This document shows, piece by piece, positions 1 through 11,895 of a DNA stretch of 64,000 nt. A program made the position numbers and the translations under genes. Below the pieces are notes generated by a model. That model ran no database searches and was not told the DNA's origin. It saw only the letters and a program-made list of their open reading frames with translations. The number at the start of each line of letters is the position of its first letter. The first letter of the stretch is position 1. This stretch comes from Lindgomyces ingoldianus (taxonomy: Eukaryota; Ascomycota; Dothideomycetes; Pleosporales; Lindgomycetaceae): the NCBI RefSeq assembly GCF_010093535.1, contig NW_022985169.1:475660-539659 (forward strand), in the 5' to 3' direction.

Positions 1-1
1 T

Positions 2-2011
2 ATCAACTACACCAAGCAATATCGCCATTCGTATTTTGCGGACTACTTGGTACAAGACGTGGCTTCTGGGGAAGTGCAGTTGCTCGTTTCCAATTCCACT
101 GGCGATATACAATATGCAGAATGGAACCCGGCATCTTCATCTCAAGTCGCGTTTGTGCGAGGCAACAATCTCTTCATCTGGAACAACGGAGACATTTCGC
201 AGATCACGACCAATGGCGGTCCGGACATGTTCAACGCCGTCCCGGATTGGGTGTACGAGGAAGAAATCTTCAGTGATCGATTCGCGCTATGGCACTCTCC
301 CGATGGAAAGTATATTGCGTTTCTCAGCTTCAATGAGACAGGCGTCGAGACTTTCCGAGTGCCATACTACATGAATGGCCAAGCTATTGCTCCATCCTAC
401 CCGCGAGAATTGGAGCTGCGTTATCCGAAAGTTGGGAGCAAGAATCCAACGGTGGCATTCAGTCTTGTGGAAGTCGATGCTCTGACAACTACTTCATTGC
501 CGGTGGGTGCATGGCCAGAAGACGATATCGTAATTGGCGAAGTTGCGTGGGTGACGGACAAGCACGACAAGGTCATTTACCGTGCTTTCAACCGAGTGCA
601 GGATCGTGAAAAACTGGTATTAGTAGATGTCGCTTCGTATTCCTCCTCCGTGGTACGTGAGCGGGATGGTTCAGACGGGTGGCTTGACAATAATCTAGCA
701 ATTACCTACATTGGATCGCTTGGAAACTCCTCCGCAAATGCAAGCACGAACTACTATCTGGATATGTCAGACGAAAGCGGCTGGAATCACCTTTACCTAT
801 TCCCAGTTTCTGGAGGCGAGAAGATCGCTCTGACTTATGGAGAATGGGAAGTTGTTGCTATCCTCAAAATCGATGCCGAACGCGGGCTAGTCTACTACAC
901 ATCCACTGAGCATCATAGCACCGAACGGCATATTTACTCAGTCTCATACAAGACATTGAAGAAGACTGCTCTAGTTAATGATAAGGTTCCTGCAGTCTGG
1001 ACGGCATCGTTCTCTTCAGGTGGGTCCTTTTACGTGCTTCGGTACGCTGGACCAGATGTTCCCTATCAAGAGCTCTATTCTATAAATTCTTCGACCCCTA
1101 TTCGCACAATTGTCTCTAATGAGGCTCTCTATAATACCCTTCAAACCTACAAACTCCCGAATATCACCTATGCTGAGCTTGAGCACCCATCTGGACACAG
1201 ACTCAACACTATGCTGCGCCTCCCACCAAACTTCTCTCCAGATAAGAAGTACCCTGTCCTCCTAATTCCTTACGGCGGGCCTGGTGCGCAGGAAGTATCC
1301 AAATCGTTCGTATCCCTCAACTGGAAAGCCTATATCACGTCAGACCCTGAGCTCGAATACATCACCTACACAGTTGACAATCGCGGCACGGGGTACAAGG
1401 GGCGTGCTTTCCGCTCTGCAGTTACTTCTAACCTCGGAGACCTCGAAGCCCAGGACCAAGTCTGGGCCGCGAGGCAACTGGCTCAAAATCCGTGGGTCGA
1501 CCGCGAGAAGATTGGAATTTGGGGTTGGTCTTATGGAGGCTACTTATCTTCGAAGGTTCTCGAGCTCAACGACCCAATCATCTCCCTTGGTCTCATTACG
1601 GCTCCTGTATCCGACTGGCGCTTCTACGACTCCATGTATACCGAACGCTACATGAAGACTCCGACCCTCAACCCGGGGGGCTACAACAAATCTCGAGTAC
1701 ATGATACCACCGGGTTCAAGAACGTAGCTGGTGGCTTTCTCATTCAGCATGGGACTGGGGACGATAATGTACACTTCCAGAATTCGGCTGCGTTGGTGGA
1801 TTTACTCATGGGAGACAAGGTCAGCCCGGAGAAGATGGCCGCGCAATGGTTCACGGATAGTGATCACAGCATCGTGTATCATAACGATGGTAAATTCCTC
1901 TATAGACAATTGAGCAAGAAGCTGTACGAAGAGAAGAACAGGAAGGGACCGAGTGGAGGTGGGCATCAGTGGAGTCGGCGGTGGGCTTTTGGGAGAAGGT
2001 GGACTGTTTAG
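2..2011 (+). CDS. Dipeptidyl peptidase IV family (S9B) serine peptidase, 5' end outside window
   Basis: Removes X-Pro/X-Ala dipeptides from peptide N-termini; fungal relatives are secreted DPP IV or the vacuolar membrane enzyme DapB/Dap2. The frame is open from base 2 to the stop at 2009-2011, so the N-terminus (cytosolic tail and anchor, or signal peptide) lies upstream. The propeller part shows DWVYEEEIF and [15 protein letters not shown], hallmarks of the DPP IV N-terminal domain. The hydrolase part shows DNRGTG, then the nucleophile Ser in GWSYGGY (codon 1529-1531), the Asp in [12 protein letters not shown] (1760-1762) and the His in DSDHSIVYH (1865-1867), so the catalytic triad is complete. 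The tail (GGHQWSRR) recalls DapB-type proteins, but without the N-terminus I do not choose between secreted and vacuolar forms. No intron is seen in the visible part. Confidence 0.93.
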   Translation: MNYTKQYRHSYFADYLVQDVASGEVQLLVSNSTGDIQYAEWNPASSSQVAFVRGNNLFIWNNGDISQITTNGGPDMFNAVPDWVYEEEIFSDRFALWHSPDGKYIAFLSFNETGVETFRVPYYMNGQAIAPSYPRELELRYPKVGSKNPTVAFSLVEVDALTTTSLPVGAWPEDDIVIGEVAWVTDKHDKVIYRAFNRVQDREKLVLVDVASYSSSVVRERDGSDGWLDNNLAITYIGSLGNSSANASTNYYLDMSDESGWNHLYLFPVSGGEKIALTYGEWEVVAILKIDAERGLVYYTSTEHHSTERHIYSVSYKTLKKTALVNDKVPAVWTASFSSGGSFYVLRYAGPDVPYQELYSINSSTPIRTIVSNEALYNTLQTYKLPNITYAELEHPSGHRLNTMLRLPPNFSPDKKYPVLLIPYGGPGAQEVSKSFVSLNWKAYITSDPELEYITYTVDNRGTGYKGRAFRSAVTSNLGDLEAQDQVWAARQLAQNPWVDREKIGIWGWSYGGYLSSKVLELNDPIISLGLITAPVSDWRFYDSMYTERYMKTPTLNPGGYNKSRVHDTTGFKNVAGGFLIQHGTGDDNVHFQNSAALVDLLMGDKVSPEKMAAQWFTDSDHSIVYHNDGKFLYRQLSKKLYEEKNRKGPSGGGHQWSRRWAFGRRWTV

Positions 2012-4362
2012 GTTCGTTCATGTAAATTTGGGCTATATCTGAGTACCTAGTTTCTCTATCTTCAACTTCGTATAGCTCGTTATGAATGCTATCGAAAACA
2101 TGGGTTTTGATTGAGACATCAATACTTGTCATCACAATACTTCCCCCTTCTTACGCTTACAGACGTCCACCTCTCCGCATCCAAGAATTTGGAAAATTGA
2201 CTCTCCGGTGTCTGTTGGACTGAAAATCTGCGTTGTATTGTCCTATTTGTTCCAGGGCTTCTACTTTCAGCTAATGTGTACCCTTTTCTACCAAACAGCC
2301 CGTGCGCGGGTTGATTCGACTTCATATACTCTTCTAAAGTTACCTTAGTTCCATCGACTTTCTCGCTTTATTTAAAATGAGTCGCATTCGTATTACGATG
2401 GACAAGCTGGGACAGAAAATTAAAACCGCAAGCGAATTAGCGGAATTCGAGCAGAGGATGGCTGACTGCTTCACAGAATCTTATCGCAAAACGTAGGTTA
2501 AATCTAGGGTAGAGTGTATCTGTTAACTACCGTGCTAGGATTAGAAAGGAGGTTAGTAGAATGCAAATTTCTGCCTAAAACTACCCCCTGTGTTGCTCTA
2601 CGTTGAGTGACAAGATGCAGTAATCACGAGGGATCCCCGATGGGGAATACAACGCTAAGAAAAGGTTTGGTGCACTACGCCATAGTCCCGCAAGTTCTTG
2701 TGTCAAGATCCCGGGCTAGAGAAGACCGAAGGTGGTTATTTTGTTAAGTTTTTGAAGCCTGCAGACTCCTTTATAGAGAATTACAGCTTCCAGGCTTGGA
2801 TCTTGACTGGCGTAACCAGTTACTGAAGTCCGAGACAGGAAGCATCTACAGGATACTGAAAATCAGGTGAAGCTTGCCAGGGCTTTTTAAGAGGTTTTGG
2901 GGGGGCCAAGATCCAGCCACAAGCAGATCTGCACGTAATCGAGAGACATCTTCTTCCTCTCCAGTTCGATAAAGTTGACCCGAAGGACTTCGACTTCGAC
3001 ATCGCATAATATGGTAACGGATGCACAGTCTCAAATACCAAATGCATGCACTACAACTCTGAATTCCATGGACCTAGTAGATCTAGTGCCCGCTCCAACC
3101 TCGACGGCGTTTTCTCTAACCACATTATCAAGTTGAATGTGGTGGTGGATATGGACGCCTCAGATGCGGAGGCTATTGTCTTTTCCTGGATGGCTGCTGC
3201 TCATGCCCCTCGATATCTGTGATAGGCTTAATTGCCGAATAGCGGATGCAGTCATTTACCCGGTATCCCCACTGGAAGGCCTGTAGACAAGCCGAACTGT
3301 GACGAGAAGCCTAAGAACACAATCGCGGGTTACTACGTCTCCTCTCACGCTTCAGGGTTTGGATCTCGGGCCACGATCACAACAATGAAAGTGCCTAGTA
3401 GTACGAAATAGGTAATAGATTTAGAAGACGATCAAAGCGATAACAACATAACCACGCCGCCACAAGTTTCATCTAAGTCGAGGCCACAGCCAGAACAGAC
3501 CATCTTTAAGTGGGAAGCATACTAGCTGACACTTTCTGTTAAGCACCGCCAACCCAGCTCAACCAGAATCTTCTTTTACTCCTTCAACCACCCCCCATCT
3601 CCCTCTTCGATCGCGCCACCACTACCATCCTCCACCAGACGCAAGCCTCCCACCACGCGGTACACACTTTGGGTCTTGCACGCGTGTCTCGCTCATCATA
3701 AACAGGGGGATACTTTTGACTACATGTGACTGTGACTATGTCAATGGATTTGGAATTGAGTCTGTCGGCGTTTGCAGCTCTGTTAGGTATCCAAATGAAG
3801 CTACTAATGTTCCCCTCTTGAAAAATATACCCCCGGAATGGCGCCTGGGTGCGCCTGAGCAGCCATTTACCAGAGGGATGGGTTTCAAGCTACCGTCTAC
3901 GATGAAGCTGCCAAAGTAAGACCTGCGGCGTGCGAATGTGGCCCGTTGGTGGTATACCTGGGTGATGGATGTTGTTTGTTTTGCACATTCTTCCTCAAAG
4001 TAGTGTATCTTCTGGACCAAAACTATTACTGAAATATATGCTTTATTTTTAACTGTGTCCCCTGCTATTCAGTAACATACTCTAAAGTAGGAATCAACCA
4101 GTGTAGCATCAGGACAAAATTCAACAAACTCACAGTAACATAGCAATAGGTGGATCTATATATGGAGATTACTCAAACAATTTCTTTACTAGAATTCGAG
4201 AGAAACGTGAAACGAATGTAAATTTTCGTTTTGAAATGCGCGGGTTAGAGCAAGAGTGAAAGGTCACCTGATTAGCAATCACGTGGGTATATTATGTAAT
4301 TCGCCCTGCAACTTCCACTTGCTGCTCAAATCTCAACGAGCACGACGTCAACACAACCACTC
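2012..4362. other. Intergenic region with ORF debris
   Basis: About 2.3 kb between the peptidase and the permease. It holds a 38-codon open frame at 2377-2493 (starts MSRIRITMDKLGQ) that I do not recognise, and a longer broken coding-like stretch at 2878-3411, listed separately. The rest, including short frames at 3716-4020, shows no recognisable gene. Pyrimidine-rich sequence at 3560-3620 could belong to a promoter, but nothing here defines one. Confidence 0.5.
2878..3411 (+). pseudogene. Coding-like remnant, unidentified
   Basis: One frame stays open from about 2878 to 3222 apart from a single TAA near 3007. It reads like protein (FDKVDPKDFDFDIA, YGNGCTVSNTKCMHYNSE, NVVVDMDASDAEAIVFSW). 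A second open stretch in another frame follows to about 3411 (GRPVDKPNCDEKPKNTIAGY). The composition is protein-like, but one stop and a frame change break it. It could be a decayed gene or badly resolved exons. I recognise no family. Confidence 0.25.
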
Positions 4363-6018
4363 ATGGCTCCATCCGAAACAAGTCCGTTGTTGGCTAGCGA
4401 AGGTACACCTGCTGTCGCTACAGACACAAATCAGCAGGACGTGCACCCTGAAATACGAGGGACCTTTGCCCGGCAATTGTCAGCATTGGATGGCTTCGCC
4501 CTCCTCATCAGCATTGTCATTGGATCAGGAATCTTCTCATCTCCAGGACCAATCGACGCTAATGTGCCATCACCAGGCGCTGCTCTTCTCATCTGGCTTG
4601 TCGGAGGCCTTCTTGCATGGACGGGAGCTTTGACAATGGCGGAGCTAGGCACGGCTTTCCCAGGTGAAGGAGGCATCCAGCCATATCTTTCCCATATCTA
4701 TGGTGAAGTCTTCGGCTTTCTAGCCGCCTGGTCTTGGATAGTAGCAGTCATGCCGGCTACTCTGGCCATCTTGAGTATCGTATTCGTCGAGTCCATTTAT
4801 TCCTCAATGGGCGTAAATGACGCAGCGCCTCCGATAACGCACAAAATCTTTTCTCTCCTTATCCTGGTTGTTGTGAGCACAGCAAACTCAATCAGTACCA
4901 AAACGAGCACTCGACTAGGGGGTTTCTTCGTTGCAGTCAAGCTTCTCTCCATCTTCCTCCTTATCGTTGCGGGCCTCACGGTCGTCTTCGTGTATCTTGG
5001 AAACAATGGGAAAGACTTTGGGGGCGGGGATTGGCATTCTAGAGGGTGGTTTGCTCCGAGAGATACCGTCCTTCCAAATGGGAGCAAATTTGATTGGACT
5101 CAAGCGACATCATGGCAAATGCTGGGATTTTACTGCACGGCTTTGTACGGTGCATTATGGGCGTATTCTGGCTGGGATAAGGTACGTCCTTCCTCGGTTC
5201 CTTAAAATTAATATTAGTCACTAATAGGTAGTCACAGGCGAACTACGTCGCGGCTGAACTGAAGAATCCTTCGAAGCAGCTTCCGCTATCCATCAACACT
5301 GCAATCCCTACCATCATCATTTGCTACGTTGCCGCGAACGCCGCCTACTACGTTCTGCTGCCTTGGAAAGTGATCTCAATCACTGATGCTGCTGCTGTAA
5401 CAGCAGTGACCCATTTCTTGGGGAAAGGAGCGGCCTATATCGCTGCTGTACTTATTTGCCTTGTCGTAGCAGGATCTGCTCTTGGCAATTCATTTGTCGT
5501 TGGACGCATGACTGTAGCCGCGGCCAACAAGAAGTGGCTACCTCACTTCCTAGGAACCGTGGGCCAAATTGGGCGATGGAGAGTTTCAAAAGGAGCAGGT
5601 GGTGACGGCTCCGATGAGGCGATGGACAAAGGCGAATCACCAATGAAAGTACCTCCAACCTTGTCCTACAATCTCCTTCTAACGGTACTATAGCAATGCA
5701 CTGGTCCTATCCACTATACTCTCGGCGGTCTATATCCTCGTCGGAAACATGCGAGTCCTCCTCACTTTCAATGGACTTGGGGAGTATAGTTTCTTCTTCC
5801 TTACCGTTCTCGGAGCCATCATTTTGCGATGGAGAGAGCCCGACCTGCACCGTCCGGTAAAACCTTTCATCCTCATTCCCGCCATCTTTGCTATCATCAG
5901 CGGTTTTGTTGTCATTCGTGGTGCTATCTTTGCACCCGTGCAAGCCTCAATTCTCGTGGGAATTTGGGCCGTCGGTTTAATCTTCTTTTATGCTAGGAAG
6001 CGCGCACTTCGATCGTAA
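4363..6018 (+). CDS. APC-superfamily amino-acid permease (LAT/methionine-permease type), intron 2 with aberrant donor
   Basis: Plasma-membrane amino-acid transporter of the fungal LAT/MUP group. A hydrophilic N-tail of about 37 residues precedes ALDGFALLISIVIGSGIFSSPG (TM1, with the GSGIF substrate motif), followed by about 12 membrane segments. Exon 1 is 4363-5181 and ends GWDK. Intron 1 is 5182-5237 (GTACGT...CAG, branch CACTAAT) and exon 2 resumes ANYVAAELKNP. The last exon (from 5694) encodes NALVLSTILSAVYILVGN to the stop at 6016-6018. Exon 2 (frame 0) and the last exon (frame 1) join in frame only if 5645-5693 is removed. That gives SPINALVL, the expected family sequence, but this intron starts GAAAGT, not GTAAGT. 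Unless GA is used as a donor, the protein ends early at 5691-5693. Either a functional gene with a non-canonical intron or a recent pseudogene. Confidence 0.85.
5645..5693 (+). other. Inferred intron 2 of the permease gene, GA-AG ends
   Basis: Forty-nine bases. It has a good branch site (TTCTAAC at 5676-5682) and the acceptor CTATAG. The 5' end reads GAAAGT where GTAAGT would be a perfect donor. Removing exactly this segment restores frame and family-like sequence across the junction (phase 2, codon at+c = Ile). The alternative GT at 5649 leaves the wrong frame. Confidence 0.6.
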
Positions 6019-6937
6019 GACGCGCTAGAAGATAGTTGTTCCCTCTGCATTATTCCAGCACATCACTTGGAACATTAACTAAAGGTAGACAATTGTTTGA
6101 ATCAATTGCTAGATTCGAGGAGCTCGCCGAAGGATCTCTTTGTAGGTGTTTCCCCAAAGTTCCGGTGCAAGAGAATGTTCCATTTTAACCAAGAATCCGT
6201 CAACTGACTTGAATTAAGGCATGTTACTATTGTATTGTATCGTTCAGTAGGATTGAATGTTCGGCCTAGTGCTAGACTAATAGGCATGCCATCTCCCACC
6301 ATGTCCTAGTTTACCTTAAACGCAACCCTAGGAGCACACATCTTAGTTATTTGTTTAGACTAGTGTCTTCCAGCGAGCCTTTTCATTCCCTTGAAGTGTT
6401 TAATTTCCCACTACATATCATCTTCCCATTTCTACGGCCCTAGATCACCTTATAGATCTTTATGGTACCTAAAGGAGGAAGACATTATGCTACACTTTCA
6501 ACTGCTGCTTCGCAGAATCGAGACCTGGCGAAGGCCAGGTTTATTACCCGGTGGTTCATAGATTCTGCACATTGTGGGGAGTGTAACGAAACAGGGGTGA
6601 AGATACATTTATATCTATTTGCTCAAATCCAGAAACTCTGCTACAACTTTGTGCTTCCATATTGCTGTTTCATACTGTTTGCTAGCATTAGATGATGTGC
6701 GATTTCCAACAACCCCGAACAATTGGCGAAAGTGAACCCCTGTTACATTCTATATTAACTACGTTTATTAGGGAAGTGCCGCATTGACGCGTGGCACAAC
6801 ACCACCACAAGCCACATGATTTTAGAAACCCAAATCTGCGCTTTTTTTTTACTACGGCTTGAGATAGCATATGTGTGCCTGCCCATCCTTGCCCTGCATG
6901 TTTTCATATTTCTTAGCAGTTCAGTCGCCAGTTCAAA
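6019..6937. other. Intergenic, no gene seen
   Basis: Presumed 3' flank of the permease gene. A short open frame at 6462-6695 has no recognisable features. A T-run lies at 6842-6850. Nothing else stands out. Confidence 0.5.
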
Positions 6938-7931
6938 ATGGTATTTAACTTGTATTCCTTGAGCCGACTGCTTCTCTTCGTTGGAGGCACGCTTGCATCC
7001 GTCACTAGAGGGTGTTTCCCCCTCTGCCGTAATTCCAACCCCAGAAATACTAACTTCTGCCTAGGAATAGCAACCACGCTCCCTACAACCACAACTTCTA
7101 GCATCCTACCTGGCGTAACACTTCCTCCGAACCAGCTTTTACCACCTCTAAATTGTCCCAAACCAACACAATCATACTGTTACTGGGACCAGACATCTCC
7201 AAAGATCAATACTACACCTGCTTGCGCTCCTGGCTTTTTTTTTTTTTTACAAAAGTTCCTCATTTCTAGTTGCCTGGTCCTGGACAAGCACCTTCATACT
7301 CTCCGTCTACACCAGTATCGGATAAAATACATTCTTCGACGCATCATTCAAGTTCTCCACCCTCTGCGATGGCCATCCGCGAGCGCCATTTGGCGTAGCC
7401 CCTTTATCCATCCCATTTACATCAACGATTACATACCCAACACTCTACACCATCGCCATATCCGATCCGAATTCTGACTATCTCCCTTGGACAACACCCC
7501 CACCATGCAAAATCCTCGACAGCAGCGAAGCATATTTGACGCTCCAGTGCTCCTACAGCGCAATGTCTTTTTGGTTTGGGTACGAGGATTCCCAGATCCC
7601 GTTGGGGCTGTGGCACCAACCACCATGTAAAGCAGACGACCCGGAGTAGAAAACTTGCGCCCTTCCTGGGTCTCGCGACTGCACGGTTTGCCCGGAGAGT
7701 TTGAAGATGTTGTATTGGCCACAGAGCACAATTACTAGGGGGGATTTGTATAAACAGGGACAGGAGGGAGGAGGGAATCCTGTGACTCTGACAGCGACGG
7801 CGACATTTCCAGGACGGGAGAATATGGCGGTTTGGAGGGATGTTGTGGAGTGGGTGACTCTAAGGCCGAACCCGGTGATAGGTGAGACTGGGGGCGGGAA
7901 TGAGGTGAGTGTTTTTATAGATGGGTCTTGA
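6938..7931 (+). pseudogene. Broken gene for a secreted Cys-containing protein, family unknown
   Basis: It begins with an ATG and a signal-peptide-like segment (SLSRLLLFVGGTLASVT), then a Thr/Pro-rich stretch to about 7225. A 12-base T tract at 7225-7240 and a frame change follow. From about 7342 one frame runs to the stop at 7929-7931 and reads like protein (TFFDASFKFSTLCDGHP, LTLQCSYSAMSFWFGYED, CTVCPESLKMLYWPQS, VTLTATATFPGRENMAVW). An in-frame TAG at 7647-7649 interrupts it. The regular Cys spacing suggests an extracellular protein. An unrecognised intron could explain the first frame change, but no GT-AG pair removes the TAG convincingly. I do not recognise the family. Confidence 0.4.
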
Positions 7932-8202
7932 CTTTGTTTTCAGTGTCCTTTAACGGCAGGGTAACACAGGACAGAAATTTGCATTCTATCAACATTCTAC
8001 ATAGTTTAGCAAAGACGGAACAGGTAAACTCCATCCTAATTATACTCAATGTTAGGTACTAACATGCCGTACATTGTCTATACAAGAAGATTTACTAAAG
8101 AAACCTCGATTCCATCTTAGCCATTCGATATTCTTCCCGTTAGGAGTGCACCTTCCCGCCTCTAGCAAATATCTAAATATCTCCTTCACCCACACAACAA
8201 AC

Positions 8203-9064
8203 CTACAACCCACTCTCCTCCCTCTCCTCCTCACTCTTTAACCTCCTGGCCCCAAACCTTGCTGCCATACTCGCCATGGCTCTAACCCTAGCCCGATTCC
8301 TCTCCTCCTCACCTCCCCTCATTACATCCTCCCTCACCTTCTTCCACGCCGCAAACCTCCCCTTCTCCTTACCCTCCGCATCAATAAGGCTACACCCCAA
8401 CTCGCCCCATAGTTCAAGCTGTTTCACAAAGCCTGAGTTCGGGGTGACAATTTCGCGATCTTTTCGCGCAAGGGCGAGGGCAGAGGGGTAGGAAAGGGAG
8501 AGGGAGTGCATTAGGTAAGCGACGACAAGGGCGCCAGACCGGGATATGCCTTGGTGGCAGTGGATTAGAAGGGTTGGCTGCTTAATGCTAAGCTCCTCTT
8601 GTTCCGGGTCTTTGAGAGACACATCTGGGGATTTTGTTGAGGTAGAGATAGATGGGTCAGCTGAGGGAGAAGTGGGTATAGGTGCTGGTCCAGATAGCGC
8701 GTTGTCGATCCAGGCACACAGCTCTCCAAGCCTGGATACTAGGTCTGCGAGAGGATCATCTTCGATCTCGACAATCCGGTGGGTCATCCCTCCTTTAGTG
8801 GAATATTTCGGTGCGTCTCGTGCAGATGTTAGACTGAGGACATGCGTGATGCTTTGCTCCTGTAAGTATTTTTCGTTGCGTGCGGCGATAATGCTATATA
8901 TATAGGTTAGTATGATCTACATGACAAACCCGCGTTAAAATGGGTATATAGTATGCGATTGGGTGAAGGGAGAAAGAGAGGAGAGAGAAGTAATCATACT
9001 CCGAGATACACAGTCCCCGTACCGCAGAGATGCAGCTAATTGTGTGGCTCTTTAGATCCTGCAT
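8203..9064 (-). CDS. Dual-specificity (Tyr/Ser/Thr) protein phosphatase
   Basis: Two exons: 9064-9000 (21 codons plus 2 bases) and 8893-8203. The 106-nt intron 8999-8894 has donor GTATGA, a perfect TACTAAC branch site and acceptor ATATAG. The joined protein is 251 residues. After the junction it reads DIIAARNEKYLQEQSITHVL, the normal start of a DSP fold. The P-loop is HCHQGISRS, with catalytic Cys134 and Arg140. A Ser/Pro/Thr-rich insert of about 40 residues precedes the P-loop, and the C-tail is rich in Arg/Glu and Ala. The joining frame and family match support the upstream exon, which is too short to show as an open frame. Substrate unknown. Confidence 0.85.
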
Positions 9065-9582
9065 TATTTCTATCTGAGAAAAGACTCTCGAAACTTTGTG
9101 AATTGGGTTGATATATGGGTAGACCTATAGGATTGACTTTGGTAAAGGTACGAGGAACTTAATTAGGAATATGATATGGGGGTTTTGGATTTGGGTTTAG
9201 GGTTGCTGAGCAAAGAGAGAACGTAGACGTTTTATGCGGGGGCCTGATACTGTACCTACCTTTGTTGGATCTCGACATACAACAAATACGAGTGTGGCGG
9301 TGCAACAGCCCCAGCCACAAGTGGTTACAGCACGGGGATCGAGGCGAGTTTCAAGCTACATGGAAACACATACTCAATACAGACAAACAGCTGCATAGCT
9401 GGCATGCAAAAGAGAAATACACAAGGAGGAGGAGACGTTGAAGAGATCCAAATCCAGAAAAAATAAGCAAGACAAAACGGGTATCCTGACATTCATCGCC
9501 ACATTACCACATCCACACCTAAACCCCACCCACCAGAAAGGGATTCTCCCCCTTCCTTGAACTCCAGCAGTCCTCTCCCCTC
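9065..9582. other. Intergenic between two minus-strand genes
   Basis: 5' flank of the phosphatase gene and 3' flank of the PhoD-like gene. No open frame with recognisable features and no repeats seen. Confidence 0.5.
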
Positions 9583-11895
9583 CTACCACTTTTCCCCATG
9601 ATCCGCATAAGCCCCCGCGTCCAGCGCCGGAACACTAAACCCATACCCATCTGTATGACCCTCCTTATCACTCGGACTAATCTCCACCCTCAGTGTCACA
9701 TCTAGACCAAACGGTCCACAAAGCTTTGTTTCCGTAAGTCCGTTTGCAGCGGGATGGCCCGTACCAGCGCCTTGTTCGCCGATATGAATTGGCTTCCTGG
9801 CATTATATTTGGGGTCTGGCGGCGAAGAAGTTTGAGTTTGATCCTGTTCGATGACATCCGGGTTTGTATCGCCATTCGTCGTAGTCGCCGCTGGGGCTGG
9901 TGCCGGCGTGGCAGATGCAGAAGCAGACGGCGCAGGCGCGGAAGTAGTTGCCGTAGGACTAGGATTAGATTCACAAATAATAGCGTAATTTCTCGATGGC
10001 ATAGTGGCATGATTTGCATCACTGGTCTTCTTCTCAATTTTTCCCTTCCCATTCGCAATTTCCGCCCCACTTGCCTCAGACCCATTAGCAGAAGCCCCAT
10101 TCACTTTCCCACCATGCCCAGGATCGCGGTCGAAAATCTCCAAAAGCGTCTCATCAGTGTCATGATCCAGATGATGAATCTTATTCCTCTTGGCTAACAA
10201 GTTAGCCACAGCTTGCGGTGGCGGTTTATTCGTAATCGCCGAACTAATCACATTTGGCATGTAGCGGAAGTCGCGTTCAGCGGGGATGCCAAGTTTGGGC
10301 TTAGAGTAGAAGCGGCCGATTGCCGCGAGATGCACGTCGCCGCCGAGGATGGTAACGCGGACTGAGTGCTTCTTGGCGAGGTTTTGCAGCATGTGGATTA
10401 GGTCGCGGCGCTCGTGCTTGTGTTGGTGCGCGGTGTAGTGGTCGTCAAGATCGTCGAGGAGATCGACATTACCGTCGAATTTGTTGAAGATGCTGCCGCC
10501 AAAGCCGAAGCGCTTGTTGAGGAATTTGATAGGGGCAATGAGCGGAGAGGAGAAGATGTTTTCGAGCCACTGTAGACGCGGATATGCGATTGGGACGCCG
10601 AGAAGGAGGATCAGGTGCTTTAATTCTTTGTTTGCCTCGAATTCCTGCGCCAAACGATCGAAGATCAGCTTATAGGTTTCGGGATAGTTGATCTGATGGC
10701 GCGTGCGTTCGGTACGCGCATCGATGCCGCAGAAAGCAATGCGGGCACCTAGCCGGCAGTAGATGTTCCGGCTGCGCTCTTCAACGTACGGCCCAGGCTT
10801 CGAACCGATGATGAAGGATGGGTCGTCTAGATCATTGGTCATAACAAAGGTATCCTTGAGCTGAACTGGGTCGACCGGAGTACCCTCTGAACCAACCTCA
10901 GTAGTCTTAGGCGCATCAGTGGTGAATGTGCTTTTCGGTGGAGCCATATGGTGCTGGAAGAGGAGGTAGTACTTGTGTGCAACACCTCCAATGCCTCGAA
11001 AGACGGAGCATTTCATGAAATGATCGGTATACGAGCCAAACCCATCAATAATGTCGTGATCGTCCCAGATATTGAGTTGCGGAATCTGGCCGTTTGCATT
11101 GGAAAAGGGCTTCTGCCCATACCACCTCACGTAGTTCTTGAAGTAGTACTCATCACACTCAGCGCGCATCTTTTCACCAAACGGAAACTCCCGGCGTTTA
11201 TGTGGATTCCCAATATCCGTCCAGGGTCGCAACGGGCCGTCCACGCGCACCCCGTCGTTGTAGATTTGGTCACCCCCACCAATCATGACATGGAAGGGCC
11301 TCTGGCCGTGCATACGCAAGACATCGTTCCACAGCGCGGGGCCATTCCAGGCGTTGATGTCGGTGCCTACACTGAAGCCATTGCAGGAGTGGAAGAGAAT
11401 GCGCATTGACTGCGCAATTGAAGGCACAGCAAAGACCTGTGGTTTCACTGTGTTCTTCTCGTCCACATATGCCAGTCCCTTAACCTTGTATTCCCACTTC
11501 GATTCGAACTGCTGGAAAGGCAGTTCAATGAGGAAGCGCCAGAACGCCTTATCCGGGTCTTCGTACAGCTTGTCGGCGCCGAAAGTCCTACTCGCGGGGC
11601 CAGTGAAGATGGTGTTCTCTTCGGCGGGGTTGACGGCGCCAGCGGGCGACAATGTCAGTTCCGGCGAGCTTTGGCCTGGGGTGGCCACCACGAGGACGCT
11701 GCCATGCCAGACGGGCTCCCCGGTCTTCTCATTGCTCATGCGCCTGTAGTTGAGGAGGGGGCCAACAATGACCTCGGACTCGTTTGCCGTGCTGAGGATC
11801 TGCGGACCGACACCCACTCCGCGCGTACCACTGGCATCCTTCTGGGGGGAAATTTCGTCGACGCCGATGTCGTTCGAGGCCGCTGGCTGGCTCAT
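9583..11895 (-). CDS. PhoD-like metallophosphatase domain protein
   Basis: Single-exon 770-residue protein. An N-terminal domain of about 160 residues leads into a calcineurin-like/PhoD phosphatase core. Metal-ligand signatures visible are GGGDQIYNDG (residues about 206-215), NIWDDHDIIDG (275-285) and ILGGDVHLA (516-524). The region after about 600 is low-complexity (Ala/Pro/Ser/Thr-rich) before a conserved-looking last segment (FGLDVTLRVEI). This arrangement is common in Ascomycota and the proteins are usually annotated as PhoD-like phosphatase; the substrate is not known to me. No signal peptide or membrane segment is seen, so a cytosolic enzyme is likely. The start at 11895 is the first Met and precedes no other conserved sequence. 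Confidence 0.9.
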   Translation of the reverse strand: MSQPAASNDIGVDEISPQKDASGTRGVGVGPQILSTANESEVIVGPLLNYRRMSNEKTGEPVWHGSVLVVATPGQSSPELTLSPAGAVNPAEENTIFTGPASRTFGADKLYEDPDKAFWRFLIELPFQQFESKWEYKVKGLAYVDEKNTVKPQVFAVPSIAQSMRILFHSCNGFSVGTDINAWNGPALWNDVLRMHGQRPFHVMIGGGDQIYNDGVRVDGPLRPWTDIGNPHKRREFPFGEKMRAECDEYYFKNYVRWYGQKPFSNANGQIPQLNIWDDHDIIDGFGSYTDHFMKCSVFRGIGGVAHKYYLLFQHHMAPPKSTFTTDAPKTTEVGSEGTPVDPVQLKDTFVMTNDLDDPSFIIGSKPGPYVEERSRNIYCRLGARIAFCGIDARTERTRHQINYPETYKLIFDRLAQEFEANKELKHLILLLGVPIAYPRLQWLENIFSSPLIAPIKFLNKRFGFGGSIFNKFDGNVDLLDDLDDHYTAHQHKHERRDLIHMLQNLAKKHSVRVTILGGDVHLAAIGRFYSKPKLGIPAERDFRYMPNVISSAITNKPPPQAVANLLAKRNKIHHLDHDTDETLLEIFDRDPGHGGKVNGASANGSEASGAEIANGKGKIEKKTSDANHATMPSRNYAIICESNPSPTATTSAPAPSASASATPAPAPAATTTNGDTNPDVIEQDQTQTSSPPDPKYNARKPIHIGEQGAGTGHPAANGLTETKLCGPFGLDVTLRVEISPSDKEGHTDGYGFSVPALDAGAYADHGEKW

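Noticed and set aside
5649..5693. Permease intron using the GT at 5649
   Set aside because: It gives a GT-AG intron with the good branch site but leaves the last exon in the wrong frame.
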